Numbered from the stretch's first letter, positions 1-11,800 are shown. The stretch is DNA of 19,185 nt from Parachlorella kessleri (GCA_001598975.1 BBXU01000231.1:1-19185); one strand, 5' to 3'. Translations and numbers: made by a program. Notes: generated by a model not told the origin, from the sequence alone.

Positions 1-85
1 GGGGGGGGCGCGTGCGCGCTTGCATTCATGTGACCATGTACTAGCTGAGTCTGTCGAGCTATTCGTTGACTTGCTTGCTTGCCAG
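1..85 (+). other. 3' end of an arginine decarboxylase intron, starting in poly(G)
   Basis: The window opens with eight G and a short GC-alternating stretch. It then runs through pyrimidine-containing sequence to TTGCCAG at 79-85, which serves as the 3' splice site before the first visible exon. The frame is open back to an ATG at 20, but those residues do not resemble the enzyme, whereas residues from base 86 on do. Upstream exons must lie beyond the left edge. Confidence 0.7.
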
Positions 86-3000
86 GTGCTGCACTGCCGC
101 GAGCTGGGCATCAATGCAATGGTGGTGATGGAGCAGTACAGTGAGCTGGATATGCTGCTGAGTGTCTCCAAGCGACTGGGGGTGCGCCCTGCCATTGGCA
201 TCCGCGCAAAGCTGACCACCCGGCACAATGGACACTGGGGCTCCACCTCAGGTGTGTGGCTATCGCTTTGAAAAGGCTGGTGTGTGTTCAGGTAGGTGGC
301 CCGTGTTCGTGGCATGTGTAGGTTGTGACCATTTCGGGCGGATGTCTTGCAGCGGTGCTGAGCCAGCTGTGATGGCACTTGGCTTTAGTCCGCTTTCAGC
401 CCATGCATTCTTGATAGCGGATACACTGCCAGCATCAGCTGTGCTTTTTGAGTCCAACCTGAGCTTGTCTTCATGGTGGTGCAGGAGACCGTGCCAAGTT
501 TGGACTGCGCGCCCGCGAGATTGTGGCCGTCGTGAACCAACTGGCGGACGAGGGCATGTTGGACTGCCTGCAGCTTCTGCATTTCCACTGTGGCAGCCAG
601 ATTACCAACATCCGCATGGTCAAGGAGGTCATGCGCGAGGCTACGTTCCTGTTTGCTGAGCTGGTTAAGGTGCGACCGGGCCCAGGTCTGGGTGGAGCAG
701 CCCTGCTTAACCCTACGTGTGTGGAAGATGGGTGGGGCTGCCCAGCTTGCAAGTTGATGAATGGGCCTATGTACTGGCCGTGTGCCTCTGCCATGTGTTT
801 TTTTGTGCCTTCAATTACTATTGCAGTTGTCGGACGGTTGCTGCAGCTCCTGTGAAGTGGGCTCTCGTCTGTCTGCTGCTCATGCCCTATGTTCCCTTTG
901 TTAACGTTTGACGCTACATTGGTGACTATGTTGTACCTGTGTCTCCGCAGATGGGCGCCAACATGAGGTACATCGACGTGGGCGGTGGCCTGGCCGTTGA
1001 CTATGACGGTAAGGAGCTGTTTTGCAGGTAGTGGCCAGAGGTGGTGGTCAAGCTGGCGCTCTGGTGACGGGAGTTACCCAGGGCATCTGGTGCTGACGTT
1101 CTTGTATGCCTTCCTGGTTGCAGGCTCGTTCACTGATACAACCGCCTCCATGTCCTATACCCTTCAGAACTACGCCAATGATGTAGTGTCGGCTATGCAG
1201 GTGGGGCTTGTCATGCGCTTGTAACTGGCTGTATTTCGGGCAGCTGGGGTGCTTCGCTTCTGCACACCTTACTTACCGGCTACCAATAGACTACTTCTAA
1301 ATGCAGTATTGATTGATGTCTAGGCGTTGAGCTCGTTCACAATTTTCGGGTGGGTGTGCCTTGCAGGAGGTCTGCATCCAGCGTGGCATCCAGGCGCCCA
1401 CCATCATGAGTGAGAGTGGCCGCGCACTGGGCTCCCACCACTCTGTGCTGGTCTTTGACGTCCTCAGCAAGTAAGTTGTTTCTACCCACCGCCTGCCATT
1501 GCTACTTTCCACCGTGTTAGTGCCGCTCCAGTGCTGCTTGCTTTGTTGTCATGGAAGTTTGAGATGCGGGGCCATATGGCGGCTTTTTGCTTGGATGACC
1601 ACTATTCTGGCCAAGCAAAGCCGAAGAACTGTGGGAGAGACTGTTGGGGTTCGCATGTGCTGTTGTTTGCATCACAGAGACTAGGCTTATTGTTTTATCT
1701 GGCAGGCCCGAGTTCCTGCGCGAGGTGGAAAAGCGTGAGGAGGAGGAAGAGGTGGTGGAGTCCATTGAGATCCGCGAGGACAGGACCCTTACCAAGCAGC
1801 TGCGACAGGTGGGTAGTGCAGAAGCATCATCAATGCCAGGTCTGGGGTTGGACTCTAGGGTGTCATGTGGATGGTTTGCCTGCAAGGGCTGGTGTGATGG
1901 ACGGGCTAGTAGTATTTGGGTAAGGTAGACACCCTCGGCCTGGGTGTGGATTGGCACATTTCGCAGGTAAGACATGAGGAAGAGGGTTCCATGGCTCTGA
2001 TCTGACGCCTACTGATCGTCATTTCCAACTGCTCCTTTTAGTACGGTAGAACGACATGGTGAAAATGCATGTTAAGCAAGATGCGATGCTTGCAGCATTG
2101 CAGGCGAAGTGCTCACCTGCTGAAGTTTTGTTGCTGGTGCAGGCTGCGCGCCATGGCAAGGGCAACTTCCTGCTGATGACCTTCAAGGAGGTGTTTGACA
2201 ACATCAGTGCAGGTGAGCTGGACTAGGTATGCGGGTGGATGTATGTGCACCTTCGTCTATCGGGGTTGCCGCAGCGGTACCGACTGTCCAGCATCATGCA
2301 TGCCTACTGGGCAGCAATAGTTGACGGCACCAGGTTGGGTTCGCTGTTGCAGATGCCAGCGCCCTGCGTGAGGCCTACAATGACGCCATCTACTTCAAGG
2401 ACGAGGCACTGCGGGCCTTCAAGCTTGGAGTGCTGTCACTGGAGGAGCGAGCGCAGGTTGGCTCCTTTTGCCTGGGTTTACCATTACTTACTGCTGCGCA
2501 GTGTCGGACGGTGCGCCGGGTGGAGTTGTGAAACGATGTTAGTAAGGTGCCTGGTGGTAGGATGTGGTGAGCTCTCAAACGCGGGTTGTAGTCAAAGTGG
2601 CGCTAACCGGATCGTCAAACCTCTGCAATAGGAGCAGGCAAGGTACAGCAGCAAGTGCACAGTATCGGTGGACATATGGATGTGCCTGTTCAGTGTTATA
2701 ACCCTGCACCCTGCCGCTCCCTGGCAGCACGTCGCAAGGCGCCCAAAGGCTTGGAGAGTGCGTCAGATTGGTGCCGGCGTGCACCCGTACCGTGAGACAC
2801 ATGCGTGCCGCTGTCAGAGGCGCTAATTGCGTGGCCAGTGGCAAGGGTATAAATCGTCCAAGCGCGGAGCGTGGGAACAAGCCGGAGGCGTCCCTGCATG
2901 CCACCCAACCCTGGTAACAAACAACGGTTTGTATTGCATGGCAGGTGACAAAGCATAAGGGCGACGGGAGCCTCAGCGGCCGCCCTGTTGCCCTGCAGAG

Positions 3001-5040
3001 CAGGCTTATAGGCAGGCACTTCCAGCAGGACCTAGGCAGCAAGTGCACCCCTGCATGTGCATTCACCCTAGGACTAAGGGTAGTGGAAGCGTTTGTAGGT
3101 CTGGTCTGCAGGCCGGCATTGTATAGTGGTAATAGCCAACAAGACTGGTGCTACACTACACTGGCGGGCTGGCGCTCCCACAGGAATGAAAAACTCACTT
3201 GCCCAGCAATGAACTCAGTCATATACCAACACGACAGAGTGCACTAGCATTCGCACACCCAACTAGATACTCAACTGCTTGCCGCCCTCGCCTGCTGCAG
3301 GTTGAGACCATGTTTGATGCCACCTGCCAGCGCATTCGGGATGTGGCGGAGGAGAGCCACCTGCCCCTGCCTGACGCATTGCGCCCCTCGGCGGTGCCTG
3401 GTCACAAGATGTACCATGTCAATTTGTCTGGTAAGCTTCCCAGCGTGTCTGTTTCGGCTCGCAATATGAACCTTTGGGTATGCTTGCTGGGTAGTCTGAT
3501 TAACTCCCTAGTCAGAAGTTTTTGTGTGGCTTCCGTGCCACCTTGCTTACATTCGCACTGCTTTACGTGACATGATATATGCTTTGCCACTGGCGCGCCT
3601 GACCTCCTGTGCACAATCTATCTTGCAGTATTCCGCAGCGCGGTGGACAGCTGGGCCATTCAGCAGATTTTCCCCATCATGCCCATCCACCGCCTGTGCG
3701 AAGAGCCCACCATCCACGCCACGCTGGCAGATCTGACCTGCGACTCCGACGGCAAGGTGGATCGCTTCACCAACCCCAAGGTGGGGGCAGGAGCTGGTTA
3801 CTAGGTCATGATGTAATTGTGCCCCCTCCATGCCATCGTGGGTGCTTCCAGCTGCCAACAAGGCCTGGTTTCTGCCATCGGTAACTTGATGTCAGGGTAG
3901 ATGTTGTTAAGTGCCAATTTTTCGGGAAAGAGGCTGGCTGCAACTCTCGCTGCCTGCAGGGTGGTGAGCCGTTGTCTGCTCTTCCCCTGCATGAGGTGCG
4001 GGTGGGTGAGAACTACTACCTGGCTATGTTCCTCACAGGTGAGCAAGAGTAGCAGCCGCTGGCACTTGACCTGCTGCCGCTGGTTGAGCCGGTGGAGGTG
4101 ACACTGAAAGGTGTTGCTGCATAATATGTTGATATAGTTCTCAACACCAGTGAGGTTGTTGTCGGAGTACAAAAGGGGTAATCCGTCGCTGTTCTAAGCC
4201 GTTGCATGCTCACTGCTTTTCTGTAACAGGTGTGTACCAGGAGGTCATGGGGTCCATCCACAACATGTTTGGCAGCCTGAACACCGTGGTAGTGCGGGCG
4301 GGCGAGGCCCAGCCTGCCAAAGGTAAGGATTCAAGTTGTGTTGTGTCCTTATCTGCTTTGTTGTTTGGCTTTTGTTTGTTTTGTTTGTAAGCACAAATGG
4401 AATAGTAGTAAGTGTCAAACACAAGGGATTCTCATGTTAGGTTCTTGAGCTGGTGGAGCCAAGCATGGTATCTGCATCTGGCAGGGTCGCATCTCAGCAT
4501 TAACATTGTGTGATTAAAATACAGGCTTCGCCAGCTCCATGAGCCTGGACTCATTCGATGGCCAGCCTGCTGGGGAAGGCTATGTTATTGAGCGTGTTGT
4601 GAGAGGCGAGACTGTGGCGGAAGTCCTGTCCCGCGCACACCACAACAGCACTGATATGCTTGGCAGGTGGGTGGGATGTGGTGGGGTCTGAGGGTTGATT
4701 CCTTTTCTTGACAGGTCATCGGTGAAGAGAACTCTCAGTGCACTGTGAAGGCGTCGTTTGGCACATGTGTGGCGTACGCCAATGGGGCGGGGCTAGGTTT
4801 TCTTCCTCGGTTGTGGAGCCATGCCCTTTAGGTCATATGTACGCTGTTGTGCATGCCTTGGTGGACTTGTTTGGGTGCTCGCTGCCACTGAGCTGCTGCT
4901 TTTTATGCTGCTGCAGCGTGGAGGAGGCAGTCGAGAGCGCCGTCATGCGGGGCGACATGGCCCCCGAGGCAGCCGACCGCCTGTTGAGCACCTACACCCG
5001 ACGCATGCATGGTTACACCTATATGGCGCCCATAGCGTGA
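86..5040 (+). CDS. Biosynthetic arginine decarboxylase (SpeA/plant ADC type), 5'-partial, 14 exons
   Basis: PLP enzyme that converts arginine to agmatine plus CO2, the first step of the ADC route to putrescine. Exons: 86-251, 485-669, 951-1008, 1124-1200, 1367-1470, 1706-1808, 2143-2212, 2353-2456, 3301-3430, 3629-3780, 3960-4038, 4230-4322, 4525-4666, 4917-5040 (TGA). All introns are GT-AG and all phases agree, giving 528 codons. Residue numbers count from the first visible codon. Family marks: [17 protein letters not shown], then AKFGL after the splice at 251/485; [11 protein letters not shown]; the glycine loop [13 protein letters not shown] (about 125-137); [14 protein letters not shown] (ESGR 178-181); [15 protein letters not shown] with the conserved Cys at about 370; [16 protein letters not shown]; and the C-terminus MHGYTY. 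The N-terminal part with the PLP-binding lysine lies off the left edge. Plant ADC is generally traced to the cyanobacterial endosymbiont and is often plastid-located; the targeting region is not visible. An acidic/basic stretch (about 200-225, [14 protein letters not shown]) replaces sequence that varies in the family. Family assignment is very secure; the 844-bp intron 8 is the least tested part. Confidence 0.95.
2457..3300 (+). other. Long intron 8 of the arginine decarboxylase gene
   Basis: At 844 bp this is the longest of the 13 visible introns; most others are about 100-335 bp. It starts GTTGGC and ends GCTGCAG. The flanking exons join in phase 0 to give a sensible sequence (LEERAQ then [10 protein letters not shown]). 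I see no conserved family residues inside it. Open frames on both strands (for example minus 2575-3066) are rich in Cys, Leu and Pro and look like chance translations. A small extra exon cannot be excluded. Confidence 0.6.
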
Positions 5041-6072
5041 ACTGCAATAGTTCGCTATTGAAGCCTCGCCCTGATAACAAGCGAGGCACAACTGGTATTG
5101 TTTCCGAGCAATGGGCTGCCGCCTTTCCCAGCGTCTGTGCTCTCGCACAGCTTGATAATGAATGACGCCTTTCATTTTGTGCCCTAGGGCTTATTTTTCC
5201 TTCCCCATCAGAAACAAATGGCCTGGCTTTTTGAAACTGTTCTTCGTACGACACATGCCACTTACCTGGCATCGTTCCGGCTTCCTGTTTCGATTTCTTA
5301 TTCTTTCCCCTCATCTTCAGGGGTATATGGGGGATGTGGGTCCAGTATGAGGGCTTGTGGTTAGGAGACAGTTTTTTTGGCAGGCAGCCTTGAGGTTAGT
5401 GGCAGCGGCAGGGTAGGTCCCTTGAAATGAGCTGCTGTGAGCAAGGGGTTTGAAATTAGTTGTTGAGAAATTGCAGGAGGGAAGTGTAATCGCAATGGTG
5501 TCAAAAGATTGAGTGGCATAGGCCCATCAAGAGCTGCAGCTTTGTGCGCCACCACTCACTGTGGCGATCCATTTTGAAGGCATCGCCTTCGAGTGACCCC
5601 TTCTGTCTGTGATGGTAAAGAAACCCACCAGCTTGTGCCCCAGGGGCTACAGATGTTGACTTCTGATCCTGGGGTCTGATGTACTTGTTGCTACAAACCC
5701 GTCCTGCTCGACTCTTGGCCCACAGTCATCCACAAGCTGGAAACAGCGTATTCGAACCCAGCGGGTGACTGGAAGTATTATGACCGTGGGGTGCCCCCAG
5801 ACTCCGGGTGCCACCCTAGGTGGGCACTGTAAACCGGCAGAGTCTAGAGGATTAGCCTGGCACTGCGGTGATACATGTTTTTGGGCAGACAATCACACCT
5901 TATGCAGGGGAATTGCAGGATGAAACTTGCAACAGTCGCTGCCCTGCAATGCATCCAGGCAACAGTGGTGGAAGCGCTTTCTAGCGCGCACTGACTACAC
6001 ATGACAGCATCGGCCCAGTGATAGCCTTGCTGCTATCAGCTGTTGCTTGTGCAGTGTTTCGTGCACTAGCAA
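5041..6072. other. 3' UTR of the decarboxylase gene and upstream region of the F-box gene
   Basis: About 1.03 kb with no convincing coding exon. The left part should be the decarboxylase 3' UTR, with TGTAA at 5485 and again at 5828. The right part should hold the F-box gene promoter and 5' UTR. I see no clear TATA box or repeat. A TTCGAA sequence near 5751 superficially recalls a tRNA T-loop, but no cloverleaf forms around it. Confidence 0.6.
5485..5489 (+). terminator. TGTAA poly(A) signal candidate for the arginine decarboxylase gene
   Basis: The pentamer TGTAA, the usual chlorophyte polyadenylation signal, occurs 445 bp after the TGA stop. That gives a 3' UTR of normal length for green algae. 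A second copy at 5828-5832 is the alternative. Cleavage would be expected roughly 10-20 bp downstream. The assignment rests on motif and position only. Confidence 0.5.
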
Positions 6073-7965
6073 ATGTCGAGCTGCACCTGCTTCTCTGAGC
6101 TTCCAGGACACCTTTTGCATGACATCTTTACGATCGTTTTGTCGGCACCCAGGGTGTTAGTAGGGGTGCCCTTGCGGTCTTTGGTCACCCAGTGGTACGC
6201 TCTGAGGCTTACATGCCGTGCCTGGGCAGCCGCGTTGCAAGGTGTGCCTCTTGCAGCTGACATGGACAGTGCCAACCCCCAGGCCTTGGCCTGGCTTGCC
6301 AGCTTGCCCACGAGGGTCCTCCGCATCGGCTCCTTCTTGCTCAGTACACACAGCGGCAGGCTTCAGCTGCTGCGGCAAAGGCGCTCTAGTTCCGCTCCCA
6401 CCTTAGCAGCAGCAGGAGCGGCAGCCCCTTACCTGGCCGCTGTCAAAGGGCGAGAAGCTACGCTGCAAGAGCTGACTGTTATGGAGATGCTGGAAGCCCT
6501 GGGGTTCATATCCTGTGGCAAACCGCCGGCCGCCGCCATGGCGGTAACCATGGCGGCCTTTTCGCAGCTTCAGGTGGGCCCATGTCTGAGGTGCAGTGTG
6601 TTCTGTGTGGAGGGTTTCGGGGTGCTGTAAGCAAGTCTGCTGGTTTCGGGCTGCTGCAGAGCCTTAGTGTCCAGTTTCCAGCCAAACTTTCCGCTCACTG
6701 CAGCAGTGTGACATCCGTGCACCTTGTGGAGCCTCCTGCAGGTGCTTCACCTGAAGGGCGCGCTCAGCCCGTCTGGCGAGCCCTGCAGCCTGGACACAGC
6801 GCCCCTAGCAGCGCTTGGTCGCCTCGACTACGTCCATCTGGAGCGCTTCACCCACTACTGTCTGGGTGGCCTCCCTAGCTCCGTGAGAAAGCTGCGGCTT
6901 CGGTACCAGGAGACGCCCACATTCAGCTCTCAGAAGCACCCTGCGCTGGACGTGCTGCGCCTGCCATGCCATGCCAGGTGCGCTGAACATTGGCTTGGTC
7001 AGTGTTTTTCAAGTAAACGAAGGTGTTGCTGGACTCAAGGGTCCCGGCGCAGGTGCTTTGATAGCCGAGCGGGAGTTCATCGGCTGACCCACATCGATGC
7101 GGGGTGGCCGTGCTCAGGTTTGGGGGCCTGGCGCAGCGCCGACTGCTGCGGCGTAGTCTGACTTCAGGCCAAGCGCTATGCCGCTGGGAGAGCTGTGAAG
7201 ATGAAACGTCTTTGAAGGCTCCCTTGTTTCCTTTGCAGGCTGGCTCTTCTAGACCTTGATAGCCGGGCTTCTCTAGGCTTGGTAGGCGCTGAGCTGCTCT
7301 ACCAGTGTGAGGAAGTGACAGTTAGGGCCACCCGTGCCTACCTAGCCGTTCACGGGCTGGACCTGCCCGAAGCAGAGCTGCTGGCGGGCTTCCATTCGCC
7401 GGCGGTTGGGCTGCGCCAGAAGCGAGGCTTGATGGAGGATTCAGCGGAGTACTTTTCGCGGCAGCTGTCTGGACATTGCCGGGACGAGGGAACTGGCAGT
7501 AGTCACAACGGTGGGGCTGGTGGTAACAGCAACAGCTATCGTTGGAACAGCAATGGAGGTAGGGAACTCACGGCGTGTACAGGCGCAGGCAGCGGTCAGG
7601 CTGCTGTGCCGCAGTGGGTCCAGCCTGCAATGTTGCAATCCCTGGAGTTCCGGTGGATGTGCGCTGATCGGCTCGTGTTTGTGCCGCTGCCGCAGCAGCA
7701 GCAGCAACAAAATCCTGGAGCCGCAGCAGGGCAGGCATGTCCCCAGCAGCTGTTCCATTCCAGGGAGTCACGCTGGACTGGGGCAGCGGAGGCAGCCCTA
7801 GAGAGTGCTTATGCAGCAGTGCATGAGGGGGAAGACCCGGTTGTTGAACTCACTGCTGCCAGAGTAGCTGACCTGGTTGCAAGGGTGGGTTGCGGTGCTG
7901 TTTATGCTGTGTATGCTGTGGGCCAGCAGCACGACATGCTTCTTAGGCTGGTAGCTCATCGGTAG
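6073..7965 (+). CDS. F-box protein with leucine-rich stretches, 3 exons, complete
   Basis: Predicted substrate-recognition subunit of an SCF-type E3 ubiquitin ligase; the target is unknown. Exons: 6073-6573, 6742-6977, 7239-7965 (TAG); phases agree and give 487 aa. The F-box spans about residues 8-55: SELPGHLLHDIF, then YALRLTCRAWAAAL, matching the LPxxLLxxIF...LRxTCRxW pattern of F-box helices that bind Skp1. Exon 2 has leucine-rich-repeat-like segments (LQVLHLKGAL, PLAALGRLDYVHLERF, GLPSSVRKLRLRY), the usual partner of an algal F-box. Exon 3 continues with LALLDLD, then becomes low complexity: a Gly/Asn/Ser stretch and six glutamines at 7693-7710. The first ATG of the open frame is chosen as start. 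The intron 6574-6741 is the best frame-preserving choice, although part of it (6660-6741) reads like more leucine-rich repeat in another frame. The next gene converges on it. F-box call good; repeat count uncertain. Confidence 0.75.
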
Positions 7966-8841
7966 TGTCCCCCCCATTCGGGAAGGAGATGGAGGCGACA
8001 ATGTCTTGATGCGGCCGTACTGTCAGCCTGAAAAGAGGCATCCACTGTTTGGCATTGTTCCCTAACATATGCGGACAAAGTATCATCTAATATCCCGTGT
8101 GAAATGTGGTGGAACACTCCTGTGCTCACGCCTGCGCAGTGCCTGTGGCTGGCTCCTGACACTCGGAGGTGCAAACTACAGGTGATATGACTGATCCTGA
8201 CACATGAAATGACCATCAGCCCCTTAAAACAGGGAATGCTATCTCACACAAGTCCACAGCAATTAGTTCAACACCAGTCCGCGAGCCATCGCAAGGGCAT
8301 TGCAGCGCTTGCAAAAATGAGCGCCCCCTTTATCGAAATGGGCAAAGTACTGCAACGCACAATCCGTGCGCCTCAACTACAAGTGGCACTGAAATCAGGA
8401 CAAGTGACAACGCGCTGCACTCAAAGCACCAGCAGTGAACAAGGGCAGTGGTACAGGAGGACATCTAGTTTCGCACATCTGTATACAGGATGACAAGAGT
8501 ATTAGGGAAGATGGGGGGTCACTGACTATCAGTGCTCTCCTCTCACAGTCCCAATCGAAAACTTCCAGATACGTACGCATCAACGGGATACAACATGGTC
8601 CAGCAAAGCATACACGCACGCTGCCAGCCAGACACTGGTAGCAAAGATAGACAGCTCATCTTCGGTACCTGGCACGTAACACCATCAAGAAGAAGGCAAC
8701 GTGACGCATCCCATGCATACTGACACACCTGTGTGGTTCCGGTTGTTTAGTTTTGAATCTTCACTGCGCCTGCACCGGACCTCCCAGGTTGAAAAATAGA
8801 GACCAGCGAAAGAAACACCAGCGCAGCAACGTTTGGCAGGA
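7966..8841. other. Convergent 3' region between the F-box gene and the acyltransferase-like gene
   Basis: About 0.88 kb between two genes that face each other, expected to contain both 3' UTRs. I read both strands and found no TGTAA here in either orientation, so both genes must use variant poly(A) signals or end elsewhere. No RNA gene or repeat stands out. Short open frames here lack any family signature. Confidence 0.5.
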
Positions 8842-11800
8842 CTAGGCACATCCGCATGGAAGCCACAAGACAACACGGGCAAAAACCAAGCTCTCTGGTA
8901 GCCTTTCAACACCAGCCAACTTTTCCATAAGCTCTTCCAGATCAACCTGAATGACGTACCCAACTCAATTTCGTACCCAACTCAACTTCATCATATCCAG
9001 GCCTCCTTCTCACCAAGTAGCCAGCTCCCATGGGCTAAAGCCTACTGCCCGACCAATCATGCCACAGCCCCCTCTAGGCATCAGTCATCAGCTTGGCGGG
9101 CTGGAAGTAGGCCTGCATGGAACCCCAGCCAGCTTGTGTGCTGTAGCCAATGCTGCAAACACAGACGCGTGAAACATAGGCAGGGCGCACTGCTACCGCA
9201 CACAAACTTGCCTGCCGGGACCTCGAAAGCCCGAAGAGGCTATGCCCGAGGATTTATGTGGAAGCAGGTACAGCTCGGGTCTGGCAGGCTCCGGAGGCCC
9301 CACACCCTGCAGGTATGCCCCCATGCCCACTGAGAGTAGTAAAGGGTGTGCCCCGCACCTTCATCATCTTCTGGCTCAGCGCACGCATCACCCTCGACTT
9401 GCACCTCAGGTAGCCCGACACCGGGTACGCCTGCGCCCCCACCCCGGTCTTCATCTGCCGCAGCTGCGCGCCCAGGTCCAGCCACCTGCGGGGCCATGCC
9501 ATCAGTCAGGCTTTAGTCATACATTGCAGGTACACCAGTCAGGTTACCTAGGATGAGCCACAGCTGCGCGCCCAGCTCCAGCCACCTGCGGGGCCATGCC
9601 ATCAGTCAGGTTTAGTCACACATTGCAGGTACACCAGGCAGGTCACCCAAGAAAAGCCACAGCTGCTCACCCAGGTCCAGCTACCTGCACAGGCACTCCT
9701 TACTGTGTGCAAGGCAGGCTCGTGCTAAACACATCTCTGCACGAACTGGTAGCACTGCCGCTGGCTCCAAGTGAGCAAGATACCTGCGTGTGGTATGACA
9801 ATGCGATTCTGGGCCCAGCACGCAGGTATGCAAGGCAAAGCAACTGCCCCCTTACTAGCATGGACCGTGCTTGGAACCACGCCTTAAACACTCCACGATC
9901 CTACCATAACCTAACCCCCCCGGTCCCTTACCTAATCCCTTGGTCCTGGATAGCGATCCTCACAAATTCGTACTGGCAGTTGATGTAGGTGGAGCAGCTG
10001 CGACTAAGCGGGTTGTCATAGTCTGCACAGCGCCCATACCATGCATTAGTGAGAGGAATTGCAAATTCGTTGTGGCCATGCAATGGCGCTTTTGGATTTA
10101 TGCAATGAAGGGATGCCAAAGCACATGATCCCGCTGGGCTGGTCGGGGATCTAGCGGCCGCTCTGGTGGCATCATATATAGTCTCAATATAGCACGTACT
10201 GGCTGCGCGATTTGCAAGCAGAGGCAGGCCGCTCCCGACGCAAGCCTTCATGGACCAAGCTCTTTCCAGCGATGTGCATGACAAAGTTCACTCCCCCCTC
10301 CCGGCGGCGGGCAAGCCAGCAGTCAGGCGCGCTCACCCGTGCCGCACCACATGGACATCAGCGTGTCCCCGGTGCGCACCCCCGTGCAGAATGTCACGAT
10401 GCGGCCGCGTTGGTCATTGTCCTGCACATGCATAAAGTGTGGGGACCGCTGAAAACAAAGGCCAAGGACAGGGCGCCCACCCGTTCACACGCCAGCAGCT
10501 TTCAAGTTCCCCAACATAAAACACACCAATCGAACAAGCTATTGATTAGCCCTCGCGTGCACGGGAGTTGCATTGGAGCCGCCCGCCCAATCTAAGCGGT
10601 TGCTGCAACGCATAGGCCTTTGCGTCGCAAGGCCGTGCAGTTGTACGGTGGAGCCGTGGCCAACATTAAATAAGCATTGCAGCCACTTCTCTCCAAACAC
10701 TAGCCATACGCATCATAGGCATACAAGAGGGGCGCAGTGTGGCAACAGCTGACAAACTCACTCGCGCCAGCATCACACTCAGCCCAGGGGTGCCGCCTAG
10801 GTGGATGCGGTAAAAGTCACTCTTTGAAAGCACATGGAAGCCATGCCGCCGCCCGTTCTTCAGATACAGCGCCCACATCTCGTCCACGAGGGCTGTGCTG
10901 CCGGGTTTCAGAGGGAAGTACTCAATGGTTATGGGGGATTCCACCAGCCTGCACAGTGATAAATTACCTAGTGGACACCTACCCCCTTGAGATGGGAGCG
11001 GGGGATGAAAAACAGTGGTGCTGCACTGAGGTATTGGGGTCCCAAAGGCAGGGCATCGCCGCCCCCAAGATGTATACACGCAGGGTACTCCGAGTCGAGC
11101 GTCCTGGGCACAACAGCGCCCCTCTGCAAGATCTGGGACCCCCTGTGACACACCCTTGTGTGGTCACGGACGGTTTTGAGGCTGCACAGCAAGCAAGCTC
11201 ACTTGGACTCCACCTTCCCCTCACATGGGGCCCCAACACCCGGCCAGCCCAAGGGTCACAATGATTTATTTCTCTTTTCACCATGTGTGTTCATGTATGT
11301 TCTGGCGCTTCAAGGCTCCAGCTAACAGTGCTGTGTGGCCATACGCTGTCAGACCAGGCTAGTCCTGCCAAACTCACTCCTGCTGCCGAACCCTGTAGGC
11401 CCTCCTGTGGCGGGCCTTGAGGTGCTTCTGCACGTAGTCCCTCTCAAAACTGACCATGCCGGACACATCCAGCTTGAACACATCCGGCAGCGGGAACTCC
11501 ACCCTGCACACGAGGCGGAGCACCGTGACCAAAGGCTCACAATCAGAGCACCTGCTCTTTGACGCAGCGGGCACCCGCCACACGGCTGTTTGACCCCTTC
11601 CTGTCACGCGCATTTCCATCTTACACAAACGCACACACTTTAGGCGGGAATGAGCAGTGAGTGGGACATTGCTGAGGCGCATGCATCAGCCACACACACT
11701 AAACTCTGCTACATTTTTCTCCCTAACATGTCCTCCAGGGAAAGGCCACTCCCTGCTCCACAGCGCGCACAGCAGAGAAGGCACCAGCCGAAGGGACCCT

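Noticed and set aside
228..659. Plus-strand open frame of 143 codons near the left edge
   Set aside because: It runs through an intron in a frame other than the decarboxylase exons; the enzyme residues lie in the neighbouring frames.
2575..3066. Minus-strand open frame of 163 codons inside decarboxylase intron 8
   Set aside because: Composition (Cys-, Leu- and Pro-rich) is that of a chance translation, there are no family motifs, and it lies within an intron whose flanking exons join cleanly.
5740..5775. tRNA-like TTCGAA sequence
   Set aside because: The flanking bases do not pair as a T-stem, and no D-arm, anticodon arm or acceptor stem can be drawn on either strand.
7441..7758. Minus-strand open frame with a poly-leucine/alanine run opposite F-box exon 3
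   Set aside because: It is the antisense reading of the CAG-rich glutamine tract in the real exon.
10212..10595. Plus-strand open frame of 127 codons
   Set aside because: Antisense shadow of acyltransferase-like exon 7 (10421-10337) and its flanking introns, with no motif of its own.
10666..11151. Minus-strand open frame of 161 codons taken as one exon
   Set aside because: Only 10948-10762 resembles protein. Its left end is a GTGAGT donor and its right end a TGTGCAG acceptor, and both fit the neighbouring exons in phase.
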